DNA from: an uncultured Bacteroidales bacterium
Lineage (GTDB): Bacteria; Bacteroidota; Bacteroidia; Bacteroidales; P3
DNA: 64,000 nucleotides
Direction of reading: 5' to 3'
NCBI GenBank assembly: GCA_900317285.1
Contig: ONGA01000005.1
Location: forward strand, 1-64,000
Within the stretch, counting starts at the first letter, position 1. Each line of letters opens with the position of its first letter. Both the position numbers and the translations under genes were made by a program. This document shows positions 33,604 through 42,786 of the stretch, piece after piece. The notes under the pieces were generated by a model, which saw only the letters and a list, made by a program, of their open reading frames with translations, was not told the origin of the DNA and searched no databases.

Positions 33604-33634
33604 CAAAAATACAATTTTTTTTTGAATTGGCAAT
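33604..33634 (-). promoter_or_regulatory. Promoter of proS
   Basis: On the minus strand ATTG (33631-33634) and TATTTTTG (33604-33611) are 19 bases apart, one mismatch from consensus. The proS ATG at 33547 is about 56 bases downstream. Confidence 0.6.
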
Positions 33635-33658
33635 AAAAATTAAGAATTAGGCGATTAG

Positions 33659-34480
33659 ATGGCAAAAAATTGGATAAAAGGGGTACTGGCGACAGCTTTT
33701 CTTCTGCTGCCAACGACCGTGTGGGGACAGGTAAAACTGAACGTGGACACGTTGCAGTGCCACATCGTGAGCTTCTCCGTCGCAGGTCTGATGCCCCTAG
33801 GGGGTAGCAATAGCGAAGGACTGAAGGGTGGCAACATGAAGGACCTCTACGACGGCCCATACCTCGACTTCGCTCTCGAATGGATGTATAAATTCCAGAA
33901 CAACTGGCTGCTGACATGCGACGCCGACCTCTGGTTCAACTCCGACAACCTGCGTGACAGGGCCGAACGCATGGGCATATACAATAGTCGAGGCACCCTG
34001 ATGAGCGAAAGCGGCCTGGACGGCGTGGTGCTGGCGCAGAATCGCGGCATCGCCGTTCGAGCGGGATTCGGAAAAATCATCCCCGTGCTACCCAAAGACC
34101 CCAATTCGGGCATCATGCTGAAACTCAGCGGTGGATGGTTCATGCACAAAACCGTCTTCACCCAAGATATGAACGAGGGCGAGATAGCACAGCTCAGCGG
34201 CGACTATGGCAAACTCTACGACCACTTGCGCAATGGCATGATTCTCACCGAAGGCATAGGTTTCGCCTACATGAGCAACTACCGCACCTACATCAACGTG
34301 AAGCTGATGCTCGAACTCAGCCAGTGCATCAGCTGGTCCTCACGCCCCTACATCATCGACAACCTGATGGATATCAAAGGGAAAGACAACAGTCGCTACA
34401 TCGACCACATGGTGGGCTTGCGGCTAACCTGGATGTTCCCCATCACGGGCAGAACGTCATACGACTACTATTACTATTGA
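33659..34480 (+). CDS. Secreted protein, probable outer-membrane beta-barrel
   Basis: A 273-residue protein with a signal peptide (about residues 1-23, ending VWGQ). Alternating aromatic strands such as FALEWMYKF, MLKLSGGWFM, GIGFAYMS and INVKLMLEL, and a C-terminus rich in Tyr (SYDYYYY), suggest a small barrel of 8-10 strands in the outer membrane. No named family is recognised. It lies two bases before the KdtA gene and upstream of TamL, so it is probably part of an envelope-biogenesis operon. Confidence 0.6.
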   Translation: MAKNWIKGVLATAFLLLPTTVWGQVKLNVDTLQCHIVSFSVAGLMPLGGSNSEGLKGGNMKDLYDGPYLDFALEWMYKFQNNWLLTCDADLWFNSDNLRDRAERMGIYNSRGTLMSESGLDGVVLAQNRGIAVRAGFGKIIPVLPKDPNSGIMLKLSGGWFMHKTVFTQDMNEGEIAQLSGDYGKLYDHLRNGMILTEGIGFAYMSNYRTYINVKLMLELSQCISWSSRPYIIDNLMDIKGKDNSRYIDHMVGLRLTWMFPITGRTSYDYYYY

Positions 34481-34482
34481 TT

Positions 34483-35724
34483 ATGAGAATTTTATACACT
34501 ATAGGAATCTGGTTCTATACGCTGGGCATACGCTTGGCGGCTCTTCTCGGTCACCGCAACGCAGGGCTGATGGTGAAAGGATGGAGCGAAACCAAGGAAA
34601 AGCTTATGCAGCTGCAGCCGGGACGCCCCACGGCATGGTTTCATGCGGCAAGTCTCGGCGAATTCGAGCAGGCTCGACCCGTCATCGAGGCCTACCGCCA
34701 GCAGCATCCCGGACATCAGGTGCTGGTCACCTTCTTCTCCCCCTCGGGGTACGAAATCCGCAAAAATTACGCACAGGCCGAGGCGGTGTGCTACCTGCCA
34801 CCCGACCTGCCGCGCAAAATACGCCGCCTGATCAACATCGCTCACCCCAAAGTGGTATTCTTCGTGAAATATGAGTTCTGGTTTAACTACCTGAGGATTC
34901 TGCGAAGAAAACACATACCCACCTACATTTTCTCCACCATTTTCCGCCCCAACCAGTACTTCTTCAAATGGTACGGCAGCTTCTTCAGAAAACAACTTGC
35001 GCTTGGATTCACCCACCTTTTCGTGCAGAACGAAGAATCGCTGCAACTGCTTAAGAGCCACGGCATCACGCAGTGCTCTCTGGCAGGCGACACCCGTTTT
35101 GACCGTGTGCACCAGATTGCCGAAGCGGCTGCCCGCAACGAAAAAGTGGAACAATGGCTCTCCACAGCCGAAAGCGGCACCAAGGTGATTATCGCCGGCA
35201 GCAGTTGGCCTCCCGACGAAGAGTTGATTTCCAAATATATTGAAACCTCTCCCCTCCCCTTGCGCGTCATTTTGGCGCCCCACGTCATCAGCGAGGAACA
35301 CATCAAGCAGATCGAAGGACGATTCTCCGACAGCGTGCGCTACTCACAGCTTGCCGACAACGCCTCCCCCTCTGCCAAAATATTGATTATCGACAACATG
35401 GGCATGCTCTCGCAGCTCTACCGCTATGCCGACGTAGCCTATATCGGAGGCGGCTTCGGCGTGGGCATTCACAACATCCTGGAGGCGGTAACGTTTGGAA
35501 AGCCGGTATTATTCGGTCCCAACTTCCACAAATTCAAGGAAGCCCGCGACATCATCGCTCTCGAAGGCGGATGGAGCCACAGCACTTTCGACCAGCTGAA
35601 GGCACACCTCGACACCCTCCTCATGCAGCCCGACGCCCACCAGAAAGCCTCGCAAGCCTGCACCCAATACATGCAGCAGAACCTCGGAAGCACTTCTATC
35701 ATCCTGAACAACATTGAGAAATAA
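34483..35724 (+). CDS. waaA: Kdo transferase (WaaA/KdtA)
   Basis: A 413-residue protein with an N-terminal membrane anchor (RILYTIGIWFYTLGIRLAAL) and the Glycos_transf_N domain containing WFHAASLGEFEQARPVI, with the conserved Glu of the active site in SLGEFEQ. VFFVKYEFWFNYL, AGDTRFDRV, AGSSWPPDEE and a late YIGGGFGVGIHNILEA complete the GT30 pattern. It transfers Kdo from CMP-Kdo to lipid A on the cytoplasmic face of the inner membrane. Upstream parts of the open frame overlap the preceding gene out of phase, so the ATG at 34483 is the start. It overlaps TamL by 11 bases. Confidence 0.92.
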   Translation: MRILYTIGIWFYTLGIRLAALLGHRNAGLMVKGWSETKEKLMQLQPGRPTAWFHAASLGEFEQARPVIEAYRQQHPGHQVLVTFFSPSGYEIRKNYAQAEAVCYLPPDLPRKIRRLINIAHPKVVFFVKYEFWFNYLRILRRKHIPTYIFSTIFRPNQYFFKWYGSFFRKQLALGFTHLFVQNEESLQLLKSHGITQCSLAGDTRFDRVHQIAEAAARNEKVEQWLSTAESGTKVIIAGSSWPPDEELISKYIETSPLPLRVILAPHVISEEHIKQIEGRFSDSVRYSQLADNASPSAKILIIDNMGMLSQLYRYADVAYIGGGFGVGIHNILEAVTFGKPVLFGPNFHKFKEARDIIALEGGWSHSTFDQLKAHLDTLLMQPDAHQKASQACTQYMQQNLGSTSIILNNIEK

Positions 35725-38086
35725 GCTTCCACATATTATCCTCACGCTTCTGGGCGCCCTGTTGTTCACAGGCTGCTACACTTACCGCTATGTGCCCGAC
35801 GGCAGCCACCTGCTCTACAACACTGTGCAGACGGTGGAGATGGCCGACAGCAGTGGTGTGACCAACGAGGTGCGGGATGCCTTGAAGAAATCGGGTGACT
35901 ACTATGTGCAGCGAAGAAACTCCAAGCTATTCGGTATCAAAAAGATGCCCGTAGGCCTATGGCTCTATGGCATAGCAAGTCCCAAAGACCACACCATCTG
36001 GGGCAACTATTGGCGGCGGCTGGGTCAGGCACCGGTCATCTACGACGAGAACAAGGCGGCCCAGACGGCGCAGCAGCTGCAGAAACTGATGGAATCGAAG
36101 GGCTGTTTCCATTCCACCGTCACCTTCGACACCCTCGAAATCCGCAAAAAGAAAATTACCATCGGCTACCATATCAAGGCGTCGCAGCGCTACATCGTCG
36201 ACGAGGTCATCTACCACACACAGAACGACACCATCCGACGCCTGCTCGACCGCTGGAGCGAGAGTTCGCCGCTGAAAGCCGGCGACCCCTACGACCAGGA
36301 GAAAATCGCCTCCGAACGCTCGCGCATCGTCAGCAAACTGCTCGAAGAGGGCTACTACCACGCCAATCCAGGACTCGTCACCTTCACGGTCGACACCACC
36401 TACCACAACCGCCGCCTCTCCATCGATGTCAATGTCGACAGCCGCAACCTGCAAGTCTACCACATCAACAACATCTATATCTACCCCAACAGCACCGTCG
36501 GCCTGCAAAGCGGTGAATCGGTCTATGACACACTGATTTTCAACTATCCCGGTACCTCGCGCCGCATCGACTACAATTTCGTCTACGACAAGCCCATGAC
36601 CCTGCGTCCGCAGACCATCAGCCGCTCCATGATGCTCTTCCCCGGCATGACCTACCGTCCGAGCTACATCCAGAATACCTACAACTCACTGCTCAACCTG
36701 CGCAATTTCAAATACATCAATGTGGAATTCAGCGAGTCGCCGGCATCCGACATCTCGCTGCCGCTGGTCGACGCCCACGTGCGCCTCATCAACAACACCC
36801 CTCAGCGGCTCTCGCTCTCCTTCGAGCTCACCAACGCCTCGCCCCTCGGTTCCAAGGACAGCGGCAACTTCTTCTCCAACGGCAACCTCGGTCTCGAGAC
36901 ATCCCTTGAGTACCAGCACAAAAACATCTTCGGCGGTGCCGAACTTCTCAAAGTGAGGAGCTCCGTGCTGCTCGAGCTGCCCAAATTCATCTTCTCCCAG
37001 CGGGGCAACAGTTTCTACGACAATTTCAGCGCCTTCGAGGTGAACCTCGACGCATCGCTCGACATGCCCGTCTTCCTGCTGCCGCTCTCCTCCGGATTCG
37101 TGTGGCAACGCACTCAGCCCCACACACTTTTCTCCGTCGGCGGCAGCTATCAGTACCGCTACTGGTTCGAGCGCATCCTCGCCAACACCTCCTTCGGTTA
37201 CACCTGGAGCCAGAACCGCCGCACACACCACCAGCTGCTGCCCATCGAGCTCACCTTCGTACGCCTCATCGACCTCGACGACAACTTCGCCGCACGACTC
37301 GAGGCCGTCAACGACTTGAGAATGAAGTATCAATACAGCAGCCACTTCATCATGGATGCCCGCTACGACTACTCCTTCTCCAACCAACTCTACGGCAGCC
37401 GCAACGACTTCTCCTTCCTGCACCTCTCTGTTGAAAGCGCTGGCAACCTGCTGCATTTCCTCAGCAACATCGCCCAAGGCAACTCCGACAGCAACAGCGT
37501 GCGCCAAATCTTCGGCGTCCCCTTCGCGCAGTATGTACGCTTCAACGGCGAATTCAGCCGCTATTTCTACTTCGGGCACAAGAGCACCCTGGTCACGCGA
37601 CTGCTCCTCGGCATCGGCATCCCCTACGGCAACTCCGTCTCCATGCCCTATGAGAAAAGCTTCTTTGGCGGCGGCCCCACCTCCATGCGTGCCTGGCAGC
37701 TGCGCCATCTCGGTCCCGGCAGCTACGAGGGCGGCGACAATATGCTCGAGCGTGTCGGCGACCTCCAGTTCGTGGCAAACATCGAAGACCGCTTCCCCAT
37801 CGCCGGCATCTTCGAGGGCGCACTCTTCGCCGACATCGGCAACGTCTGGCTGCTCCACCCCTCCGACCAGTACCCCGGGGGCGAGTTCAAATGGGAAAGC
37901 GCACTGAAAGAGCTGGCGGTAGGCATCGGCGTTGGCCTGCGCGTCAACATCTCCATCGCCACCCTGCGTCTCGACTTCGCCATCCCCCTCTTCGACCCGG
38001 GCTATTCCCCGAGTCTCCGCTGGCGCCTGCCACATTGGCGCTTCAGCCATGTCATCGCCAACTTCGGCATCAACTATCCGTTCTAA
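35714..38086 (+). CDS. TamL-like BamA-superfamily outer-membrane lipoprotein
   Basis: A 790-residue protein with a lipoprotein signal (LLFTGC, C21), POTRA-like alpha/beta repeats (about 85-330) and a C-terminal 16-strand barrel. The GGGPTSMRAW segment corresponds to the conserved lid-loop motif of the OMP85 superfamily, with Ala where BamA has Gly. It ends in an aromatic signature (GINYPF). This is the lipoprotein form of TamA found in Bacteroidetes, thought to help insert envelope proteins with TamB. No tamB is next to it here. The start is a TTG at 35714, overlapping the WaaA gene. Confidence 0.85.
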   Translation: MRNKLPHIILTLLGALLFTGCYTYRYVPDGSHLLYNTVQTVEMADSSGVTNEVRDALKKSGDYYVQRRNSKLFGIKKMPVGLWLYGIASPKDHTIWGNYWRRLGQAPVIYDENKAAQTAQQLQKLMESKGCFHSTVTFDTLEIRKKKITIGYHIKASQRYIVDEVIYHTQNDTIRRLLDRWSESSPLKAGDPYDQEKIASERSRIVSKLLEEGYYHANPGLVTFTVDTTYHNRRLSIDVNVDSRNLQVYHINNIYIYPNSTVGLQSGESVYDTLIFNYPGTSRRIDYNFVYDKPMTLRPQTISRSMMLFPGMTYRPSYIQNTYNSLLNLRNFKYINVEFSESPASDISLPLVDAHVRLINNTPQRLSLSFELTNASPLGSKDSGNFFSNGNLGLETSLEYQHKNIFGGAELLKVRSSVLLELPKFIFSQRGNSFYDNFSAFEVNLDASLDMPVFLLPLSSGFVWQRTQPHTLFSVGGSYQYRYWFERILANTSFGYTWSQNRRTHHQLLPIELTFVRLIDLDDNFAARLEAVNDLRMKYQYSSHFIMDARYDYSFSNQLYGSRNDFSFLHLSVESAGNLLHFLSNIAQGNSDSNSVRQIFGVPFAQYVRFNGEFSRYFYFGHKSTLVTRLLLGIGIPYGNSVSMPYEKSFFGGGPTSMRAWQLRHLGPGSYEGGDNMLERVGDLQFVANIEDRFPIAGIFEGALFADIGNVWLLHPSDQYPGGEFKWESALKELAVGIGVGLRVNISIATLRLDFAIPLFDPGYSPSLRWRLPHWRFSHVIANFGINYPF

Positions 38087-38101
38087 AATCTTCAACAGCC
38101 A

Positions 38102-39004
38102 ATGTTCAAAGGCAAAGGTATCACCTATTTTCTCATCAGCCTCTCCGTCGTGTTCTGGGGGCTCAGTTTCATCCTGACCAAAGAGCTTTTCCTCAGCGAA
38201 GAGCACATGTCCGTCACCCTTCTTATCTTCCTCCGTCTGGCCGTCGCCACCGCCGTCATGTTCCCCTCCATGGCACTGATGCGCCACCTACGTCGCGACG
38301 CCTCCTGGCTGCCCAAGCCGCGCAAGGGCGACCTCAAGTGGTTCCTCCTCCTCACCTTCTGCGAACCCTTCATCTACCACCTCTGCGAGACCTCGGGAGT
38401 GCAGCTCGTGAGCGGTAGCCTGGCATCCGTGGTCATCGCCACCATCCCCCTCTTCGTGCCTTTCGGCATGTGGATTGCCTACCGCGAGCGCATCAGCGGC
38501 ACCATGATTGTCGGCGTGCTCCTCTCCCTGGGCGGCGTGGGACTCCTCCTCGCTGGCGGCGAAGGTCTCGCGGGCAACCTCAAGGGCATGCTCTGCCTCG
38601 CGGGAGCCGTGGTCATCGCCGTGGTCTACACCCTCCTCCTCGTCAAAGTCGTCGACCACTACAACCCGTTGGTCATCACCACCTACCAGAACCTCATCGG
38701 CCTCGTCTATTTTCTCCCCCTGGTGCTGCTCTTCGACGGCGGCAACCTCTCGTTGCTCTCCTGGTCGCCCAAGATGCTGCTCCTCATCCTCGTCCTCGGC
38801 ATCTGCTGCTCCACCCTCGCCTATGCCTTCTACAACCTCGGCGTCAAGCGCCTCGGTGCCTCGCAGGCATGCATCTTCAACAACGCCATCCCCGTCTTCT
38901 CGCTCATAGCCGCCATCCTCATCGGCCAGGAAGTCTTCGCCTGGAGCAAAGCCATCGGCATCGTCACGGTCATCGCCGGCGTCGTCATCGCCCAGCGCGA
39001 CTGA
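38102..39004 (+). CDS. EamA/DMT-family transporter
   Basis: A 300-residue membrane protein with ten predicted helices in two repeats of five, the EamA (drug/metabolite transporter) pattern. Each half carries the family's signature region, for example GVQLVSGSLASVVIATIPLF in the first and GASQACIFNNAIPVFSLIAA in the second. The substrate is unknown. It starts 15 bases after the TamL gene and is followed by a strong terminator. Confidence 0.88.
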   Translation: MFKGKGITYFLISLSVVFWGLSFILTKELFLSEEHMSVTLLIFLRLAVATAVMFPSMALMRHLRRDASWLPKPRKGDLKWFLLLTFCEPFIYHLCETSGVQLVSGSLASVVIATIPLFVPFGMWIAYRERISGTMIVGVLLSLGGVGLLLAGGEGLAGNLKGMLCLAGAVVIAVVYTLLLVKVVDHYNPLVITTYQNLIGLVYFLPLVLLFDGGNLSLLSWSPKMLLLILVLGICCSTLAYAFYNLGVKRLGASQACIFNNAIPVFSLIAAILIGQEVFAWSKAIGIVTVIAGVVIAQRD

Positions 39005-39025
39005 CCATCCACCCAATATACAACA

Positions 39026-39058
39026 GAAGAGGAGGCGCTTGTGCACCTCCTCTTTTTC
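39026..39058 (+). terminator. Rho-independent terminator after EamA gene
   Basis: AAGAGGAGG (39027-39035) pairs with CCTCCTCTT (39046-39054) around a ten-base loop and is followed by T residues. The next gene converges from the right. Confidence 0.8.
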
Positions 39059-39080
39059 TATGCTTTAATTAAAAAGTTTA

Positions 39081-40346
39081 CTACTTGGCAGCGGTGATGG
39101 TGCCGTTGTTGTAGTTCACGCTGAAGCTCACAGTGTCGTACTGCGTCAGGGCTTCGCTGGCGATGTTCCACACGCGGCAGACCATCGGGGCGATGACGTT
39201 GGCATTGCTGGCGTACACGCTCACAAGGTCGCCGGCAAGGTCCCAGTTGGCATCCTCCTGGAGGATCTGACCCTGCTGGATGAGGGCGTTCAGCACAGCG
39301 TCGTAGGAATCCGAGATGATGGAGGCGACATCAATGCCCTGGGCATCGTCGAAGGAGAAGCCATGCTGGTTGAGAACGTTGAGCACGGCCTCGGCCACAA
39401 TGCTCATGATGGTGCTGTTCACACGCACGCCGAGGGTGGCGGCGGTGTAGTTCATCATGCGGGTGCAGAGGTCATTCAGGGCGCTCTGGCTGGTGCAGGT
39501 CATGAGGAAATTGTAATTGCCGTTACCCTCTTCCGCAAAGTCGAAGTAGGTCTTCGGACCATAGTAGGCGGTGCTGGCGGCATCGCTGCTGAAATAGTTC
39601 ATGAAACCGTACTTTTCGGAAGCGGGAACCCTGACGGTGCCCACCTGCTCACCCTCGCCGGCGGTGATGACACCGGTGTAAGTGGGGCAGTTGGCAGAGG
39701 CGCGGAGGCACAGCTCGCCGCTCTCGGTGGTAACAAGCATCGGGAAGGCATTCACGAGGCTGTTCTGGGCGATGACGGCGTTGTCGATGGCAGCCTGTGC
39801 GTTGGCAGCCTGGTCGGTAAGGGTGCCGATAACGGCGGCCATGGCGGCAAAGAGGGTGGTGTTGTTGGCGTCAGCCAGATTGGTGCCGTTGTTGATGTAG
39901 GAGGTGGTGAGCGTGCGGAGAGCGTTGTAGCCCTGGGCAGCGGTCACCTTGCTGATCAGCGTGCTGTACTCACTGCTGGGCACAGGACCGAGCAGCGGGT
40001 TGAACGTCACCAAAGCCTGCGTGGTGCTCTCGGCGTTGATAGTGTAGCTGCCGTTCTCGGCAACAACACCGCGGAAGAGCATATACACGTGGTTCTCGGC
40101 GTCCGTCACGGCAATGACCTGCGGACGGTCGTTCAGATACACCTTGATCTGGCACTGGGTGCCGTTCAATTCGACGTCCTCGATGAGCGACTGCACGTGC
40201 AGACCGTTGGTTCCAAGCGTGCCGCGGTCCACATTCACGGTCACCGTGATCTCGTTCGAATCAAGAATAATCTCCTTGATTTTCTCGCAGCTCTGGAATG
40301 CAAAAGCCGCAAAAACAACGATAAGCGAAAGGATAATTTTCTTCAT
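39081..40346 (-). CDS. Hypothetical lipoprotein
   Basis: A 421-residue protein with a lipobox AFQSCEK (Cys at about residue 20). The mature protein starts with a short beta domain (ITVTVNVDRG) and continues with a mostly helical region rich in Ala, Asn and Thr. No known domain is recognised. It has its own consensus promoter at 40399-40430 and no co-directional partner close by. Probably surface- or periplasm-exposed; function unknown. Confidence 0.65.
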   Translation of the reverse strand: MKKIILSLIVVFAAFAFQSCEKIKEIILDSNEITVTVNVDRGTLGTNGLHVQSLIEDVELNGTQCQIKVYLNDRPQVIAVTDAENHVYMLFRGVVAENGSYTINAESTTQALVTFNPLLGPVPSSEYSTLISKVTAAQGYNALRTLTTSYINNGTNLADANNTTLFAAMAAVIGTLTDQAANAQAAIDNAVIAQNSLVNAFPMLVTTESGELCLRASANCPTYTGVITAGEGEQVGTVRVPASEKYGFMNYFSSDAASTAYYGPKTYFDFAEEGNGNYNFLMTCTSQSALNDLCTRMMNYTAATLGVRVNSTIMSIVAEAVLNVLNQHGFSFDDAQGIDVASIISDSYDAVLNALIQQGQILQEDANWDLAGDLVSVYASNANVIAPMVCRVWNIASEALTQYDTVSFSVNYNNGTITAAK

Positions 40347-40398
40347 GCTATAAAAATTTGATTAATAATTCGGTTCTGATAGCCCTGCTATTCGAGTG

Positions 40399-40430
40399 CA
40401 AAATTACAAACAATTTTCCGACTGACCAAA
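40399..40430 (-). promoter_or_regulatory. Promoter of the 39081-40346 lipoprotein
   Basis: On the minus strand TTTG (40427-40430) and TAATTTTG (40399-40406) are separated by 20 bases, a full match to the Bacteroidetes consensus, about 53 bases before the ATG. Confidence 0.7.
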
Positions 40431-40461
40431 TTTTTTTTTCCAACAACCCCCGAAAAAGACC

Positions 40462-40561
40462 CTGACATAGGAGCATCATAGACGCATCATAGTAGCAGTA
40501 TAGGAGAACAAAAGGAGAACCATAGGAGAATGGTAGTACAACTATAGGTAAACCATAGGAC
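40462..40561. repeat. 11-bp tandem array, AACCATAGGAG-like
   Basis: After CTGACATAGGAG (40462-40473) there are eight consecutive 11-base units: CATCATAGACG, CATCATAGTAG, CAGTATAGGAG, AACAAAAGGAG, AACCATAGGAG, AATGGTAGTAC, AACTATAGGTA, AACCATAGGAC. A further ACATAGGAG is at about 40575. Unit by unit this matches the inverted array at 53743-53829. Apart from the promoter, the array and an A/T-rich tail I see nothing else in 40347-40669. Confidence 0.85.
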
Positions 40562-40669
40562 ATTTCCGAGCCGGACATAGGAGAAAAATTTCTCCAAATG
40601 TTAAAATTTACTTAATTTAACATTTCTAGACCCCCATTTTAACACTTCCGTTTCCGCCCATATTCCGCC

Positions 40670-41167
40670 TCAGAGGGTACCCAATTTCGGAAAATCGAGC
40701 ACTTCGAGGTCGCCGGGCTCGGGTTTCAGCGTGAAACGCACCAGCGTCCCCACGCGGTGGAAACCCTGCCGACCAGCGGCACCGGGGTTGATATGCAGGA
40801 AACCGTAATCCTTGTCATACATCACGCGCAGTATATGGCTGTGCCCGCAAACAAAGATGTCGGGCTGCGCCAACTCCAGCCGCCGCCGCAACTCGTAGGG
40901 ATAATGGCCGGGCCAACCCCCGATATGCGTCATCAGCACACGCTTCCCCTCCACCTCGAAAAACGACACCTCCTCCAGCTCATAGTGCAGCGCGAAACTG
41001 TCGCAGTTCCCCCACACCGCCCTCACCGGCTTGAAGGCGCGCAACTCCTCCAGCACCCCCGGCCCGATGTCGCCGGCGTGCCACAGCTCGTCGCAGTCCT
41101 TGAAAAAAGAGAACACCTGTGGCGGCACAACACCATGCGTGTCGCTCAAAACCCCGATTCTGCGCAT
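40670..41167 (-). CDS. YfcE/MJ0936-family metallophosphoesterase
   Basis: A 165-residue calcineurin-like phosphoesterase with all metal motifs: GVLSDTHG, HAGDIG, GNCD, MTHIGG and CGHSH, then NPGA. The size fits the YfcE/MJ0936 group, which cleave phosphodiesters in vitro; the physiological substrate is generally unknown. It starts 16 bases upstream of nothing on its strand except the HATPase gene that ends at 41184, so the two are probably co-transcribed. Confidence 0.88.
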   Translation of the reverse strand: MRRIGVLSDTHGVVPPQVFSFFKDCDELWHAGDIGPGVLEELRAFKPVRAVWGNCDSFALHYELEEVSFFEVEGKRVLMTHIGGWPGHYPYELRRRLELAQPDIFVCGHSHILRVMYDKDYGFLHINPGAAGRQGFHRVGTLVRFTLKPEPGDLEVLDFPKLGTL

Positions 41168-41183
41168 CTCACCTCTCTATTTT

Positions 41184-41732
41184 TCACTCATTGGCATGAA
41201 TAGCCGCCAGGTTCTCGCTGATCATCTCCTTCAGGTAGTTGATGATGTGGATGTCGTTGAGCGACATGCCGTCCAGCGCCTCCTTCAGGTCGTCGGTGTC
41301 GAGCACAAACTCGCCCTCATCCGTGCGGTAGGTGATGACGAAATGGATATCCTCATGCGCCGAGAGCAGCATGACAAGCGTGCCGGGCAGGTCGCCCATG
41401 GGCGGGCGGTCCCAATGGTTGTGCTGGAACCAGAACTCGAGCCTCGTGCCCACCCCCACCTCGGAGGTCAGTTTCATGCCGCCGCCGCAGTTTTCGGTGT
41501 TCATCTTGATCAGCGGAAGACCCAGCCCCACCTTGCGCGTGGTGCGCGACGTGGTGTAGGGGTCGGTCACTTTCGCCAGGAATTCAGGGCTCATGCCCTT
41601 GCCGTTATCCTCTATAACAAAATGGAAATCATTGTTCTTCAAACTGTCCACGATAGTCAGCTTCACATCCTTCGAGTTCGCGGCGGTGGAGTTCTCCATC
41701 AGGTCGTAGACATGCATGGCGAGTTCTTTCAT
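41184..41732 (-). CDS. Histidine-kinase-like ATPase of the hydrogenase-associated type
   Basis: A 182-residue protein consisting only of a GHKL ATP-binding domain: N box HVYDLMENSTAANS, G1 box VIEDNGKGMS, TTSRTTRKVGLGLPLIKM, then HNHWDRPPMGDLPGTLVML. There is no sensor or His-phosphorylation domain. From memory, this exact single-domain type with the RPPMGD segment accompanies [FeFe]-hydrogenase genes in Firmicutes and Bacteroidetes, which is of interest because HydE is encoded at 4239-5261. No hydrogenase lies nearby. The start at 41732 is chosen because the upstream extension is antisense to the next gene. Confidence 0.78.
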   Translation of the reverse strand: MKELAMHVYDLMENSTAANSKDVKLTIVDSLKNNDFHFVIEDNGKGMSPEFLAKVTDPYTTSRTTRKVGLGLPLIKMNTENCGGGMKLTSEVGVGTRLEFWFQHNHWDRPPMGDLPGTLVMLLSAHEDIHFVITYRTDEGEFVLDTDDLKEALDGMSLNDIHIINYLKEMISENLAAIHANE

Positions 41733-41819
41733 ACTGTGTTCTATTGATTTGACGGTGCAAAAATAGGAATTATTTTCGAAACGGCAAAATAAATATGGCA
41801 AGGCGGCGTTACATGAAGT

Positions 41820-42776
41820 ATGAATATAATAAGGAAATACATATATATTATAGTGGCCCTCGCCGCCACCGCCAGCCTCGCCGCCTGCCAGGACGACGAC
41901 TTCGTCGCTCCGGCGTTCCTCCACATCGACGCCATCGTCGTCGACACCACCGCCGACGCACAAATCACCACAGGCTTCAACGAGACCCGCCGTCCGGGCT
42001 TCACCCGCTCCGACATTCCCTTCTGCAATGTCTACGCCTACTACACCGGCGGCCGCAAAGCCGAGTTCCTCGGCCACTTCGAGATGCCCTTCACCATCCC
42101 CGTGCTCTCCGACTCCGACATCGACTCCCTCGAGGTCTACCCTGCCATCGCCCAAAGCGGCATCTACGGAACCCAGCCCGCCTACCCCTTCCTCGACCGC
42201 ATCTGCATCAAAAAGAAAAACCCCACCGACACCCTCCGCTTTGTCCCGGGCGACACCCTGCGCTTTGACACACTCCACACCGCCTACGACATGCGCTACA
42301 TCACGCTGCACCTCTTCGAGCACTTCGAGCACTACGAGGGTCTCGCCTTCGACTCCGTCATCACCTGGAACACCAACGCCCCCGACGAGGCATGCTCCGG
42401 CTCGGGCTACGGCTCCGTCACCGTGCCAGACTCGGTGGCATACGTCGACTTCGCCATCAAGAAGACTTTCACCGTCCCCTACACCGCCTACTCCAACCTC
42501 TACCTCGAACTTGACACCCGAAGCGACATACCCTTCGAGATTTATATGACCGCCGCCTACACCACCGGCGGCAGCGAAGACACACGCGGCATTGTCATGG
42601 TCAACCCCTCCAGCGACTGGAAGCACCTCTACATCAACCTCGGCCGCACCTGGAGCTGGTTCAACCACCCCTCCTCGCTCAAGATTTCTTTCTCCGCCCT
42701 CAACGAGGACGGCACCGGCGGCACCGTGCGCCTCGACAATGTCAAACTCATGAGCACCACCAAGATGTTCTTATAA
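41820..42776 (+). CDS. Hypothetical lipoprotein
   Basis: A 318-residue protein with a lipobox SLAACQDDD (Cys at about residue 23). The mature part is beta-rich with repeated DTLRF, YDMRYITLHLFEHFEHY and a C-terminal jelly-roll-like stretch (GRTWSWFNHPSSLKISFSAL, VRLDNVKL). This may be a carbohydrate-binding-like fold, but no family is recognised. It lies 10 bases before the sugar transferase gene in the same direction, so a link with surface glycan is possible. Confidence 0.62.
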   Translation: MNIIRKYIYIIVALAATASLAACQDDDFVAPAFLHIDAIVVDTTADAQITTGFNETRRPGFTRSDIPFCNVYAYYTGGRKAEFLGHFEMPFTIPVLSDSDIDSLEVYPAIAQSGIYGTQPAYPFLDRICIKKKNPTDTLRFVPGDTLRFDTLHTAYDMRYITLHLFEHFEHYEGLAFDSVITWNTNAPDEACSGSGYGSVTVPDSVAYVDFAIKKTFTVPYTAYSNLYLELDTRSDIPFEIYMTAAYTTGGSEDTRGIVMVNPSSDWKHLYINLGRTWSWFNHPSSLKISFSALNEDGTGGTVRLDNVKLMSTTKMFL

Positions 42777-42786
42777 CCCACACCTC

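Noticed and set aside
32105..33625. Plus-strand open frame of 506 codons over proS
   Set aside because: Antisense to a complete ProS with all class II motifs; composition typical of a shadow.
36686..38287. Minus-strand open frame of 533 codons over the TamL-like gene
   Set aside because: Very acidic, motif-free; the plus-strand gene has signal peptide, POTRA-like repeats and barrel.
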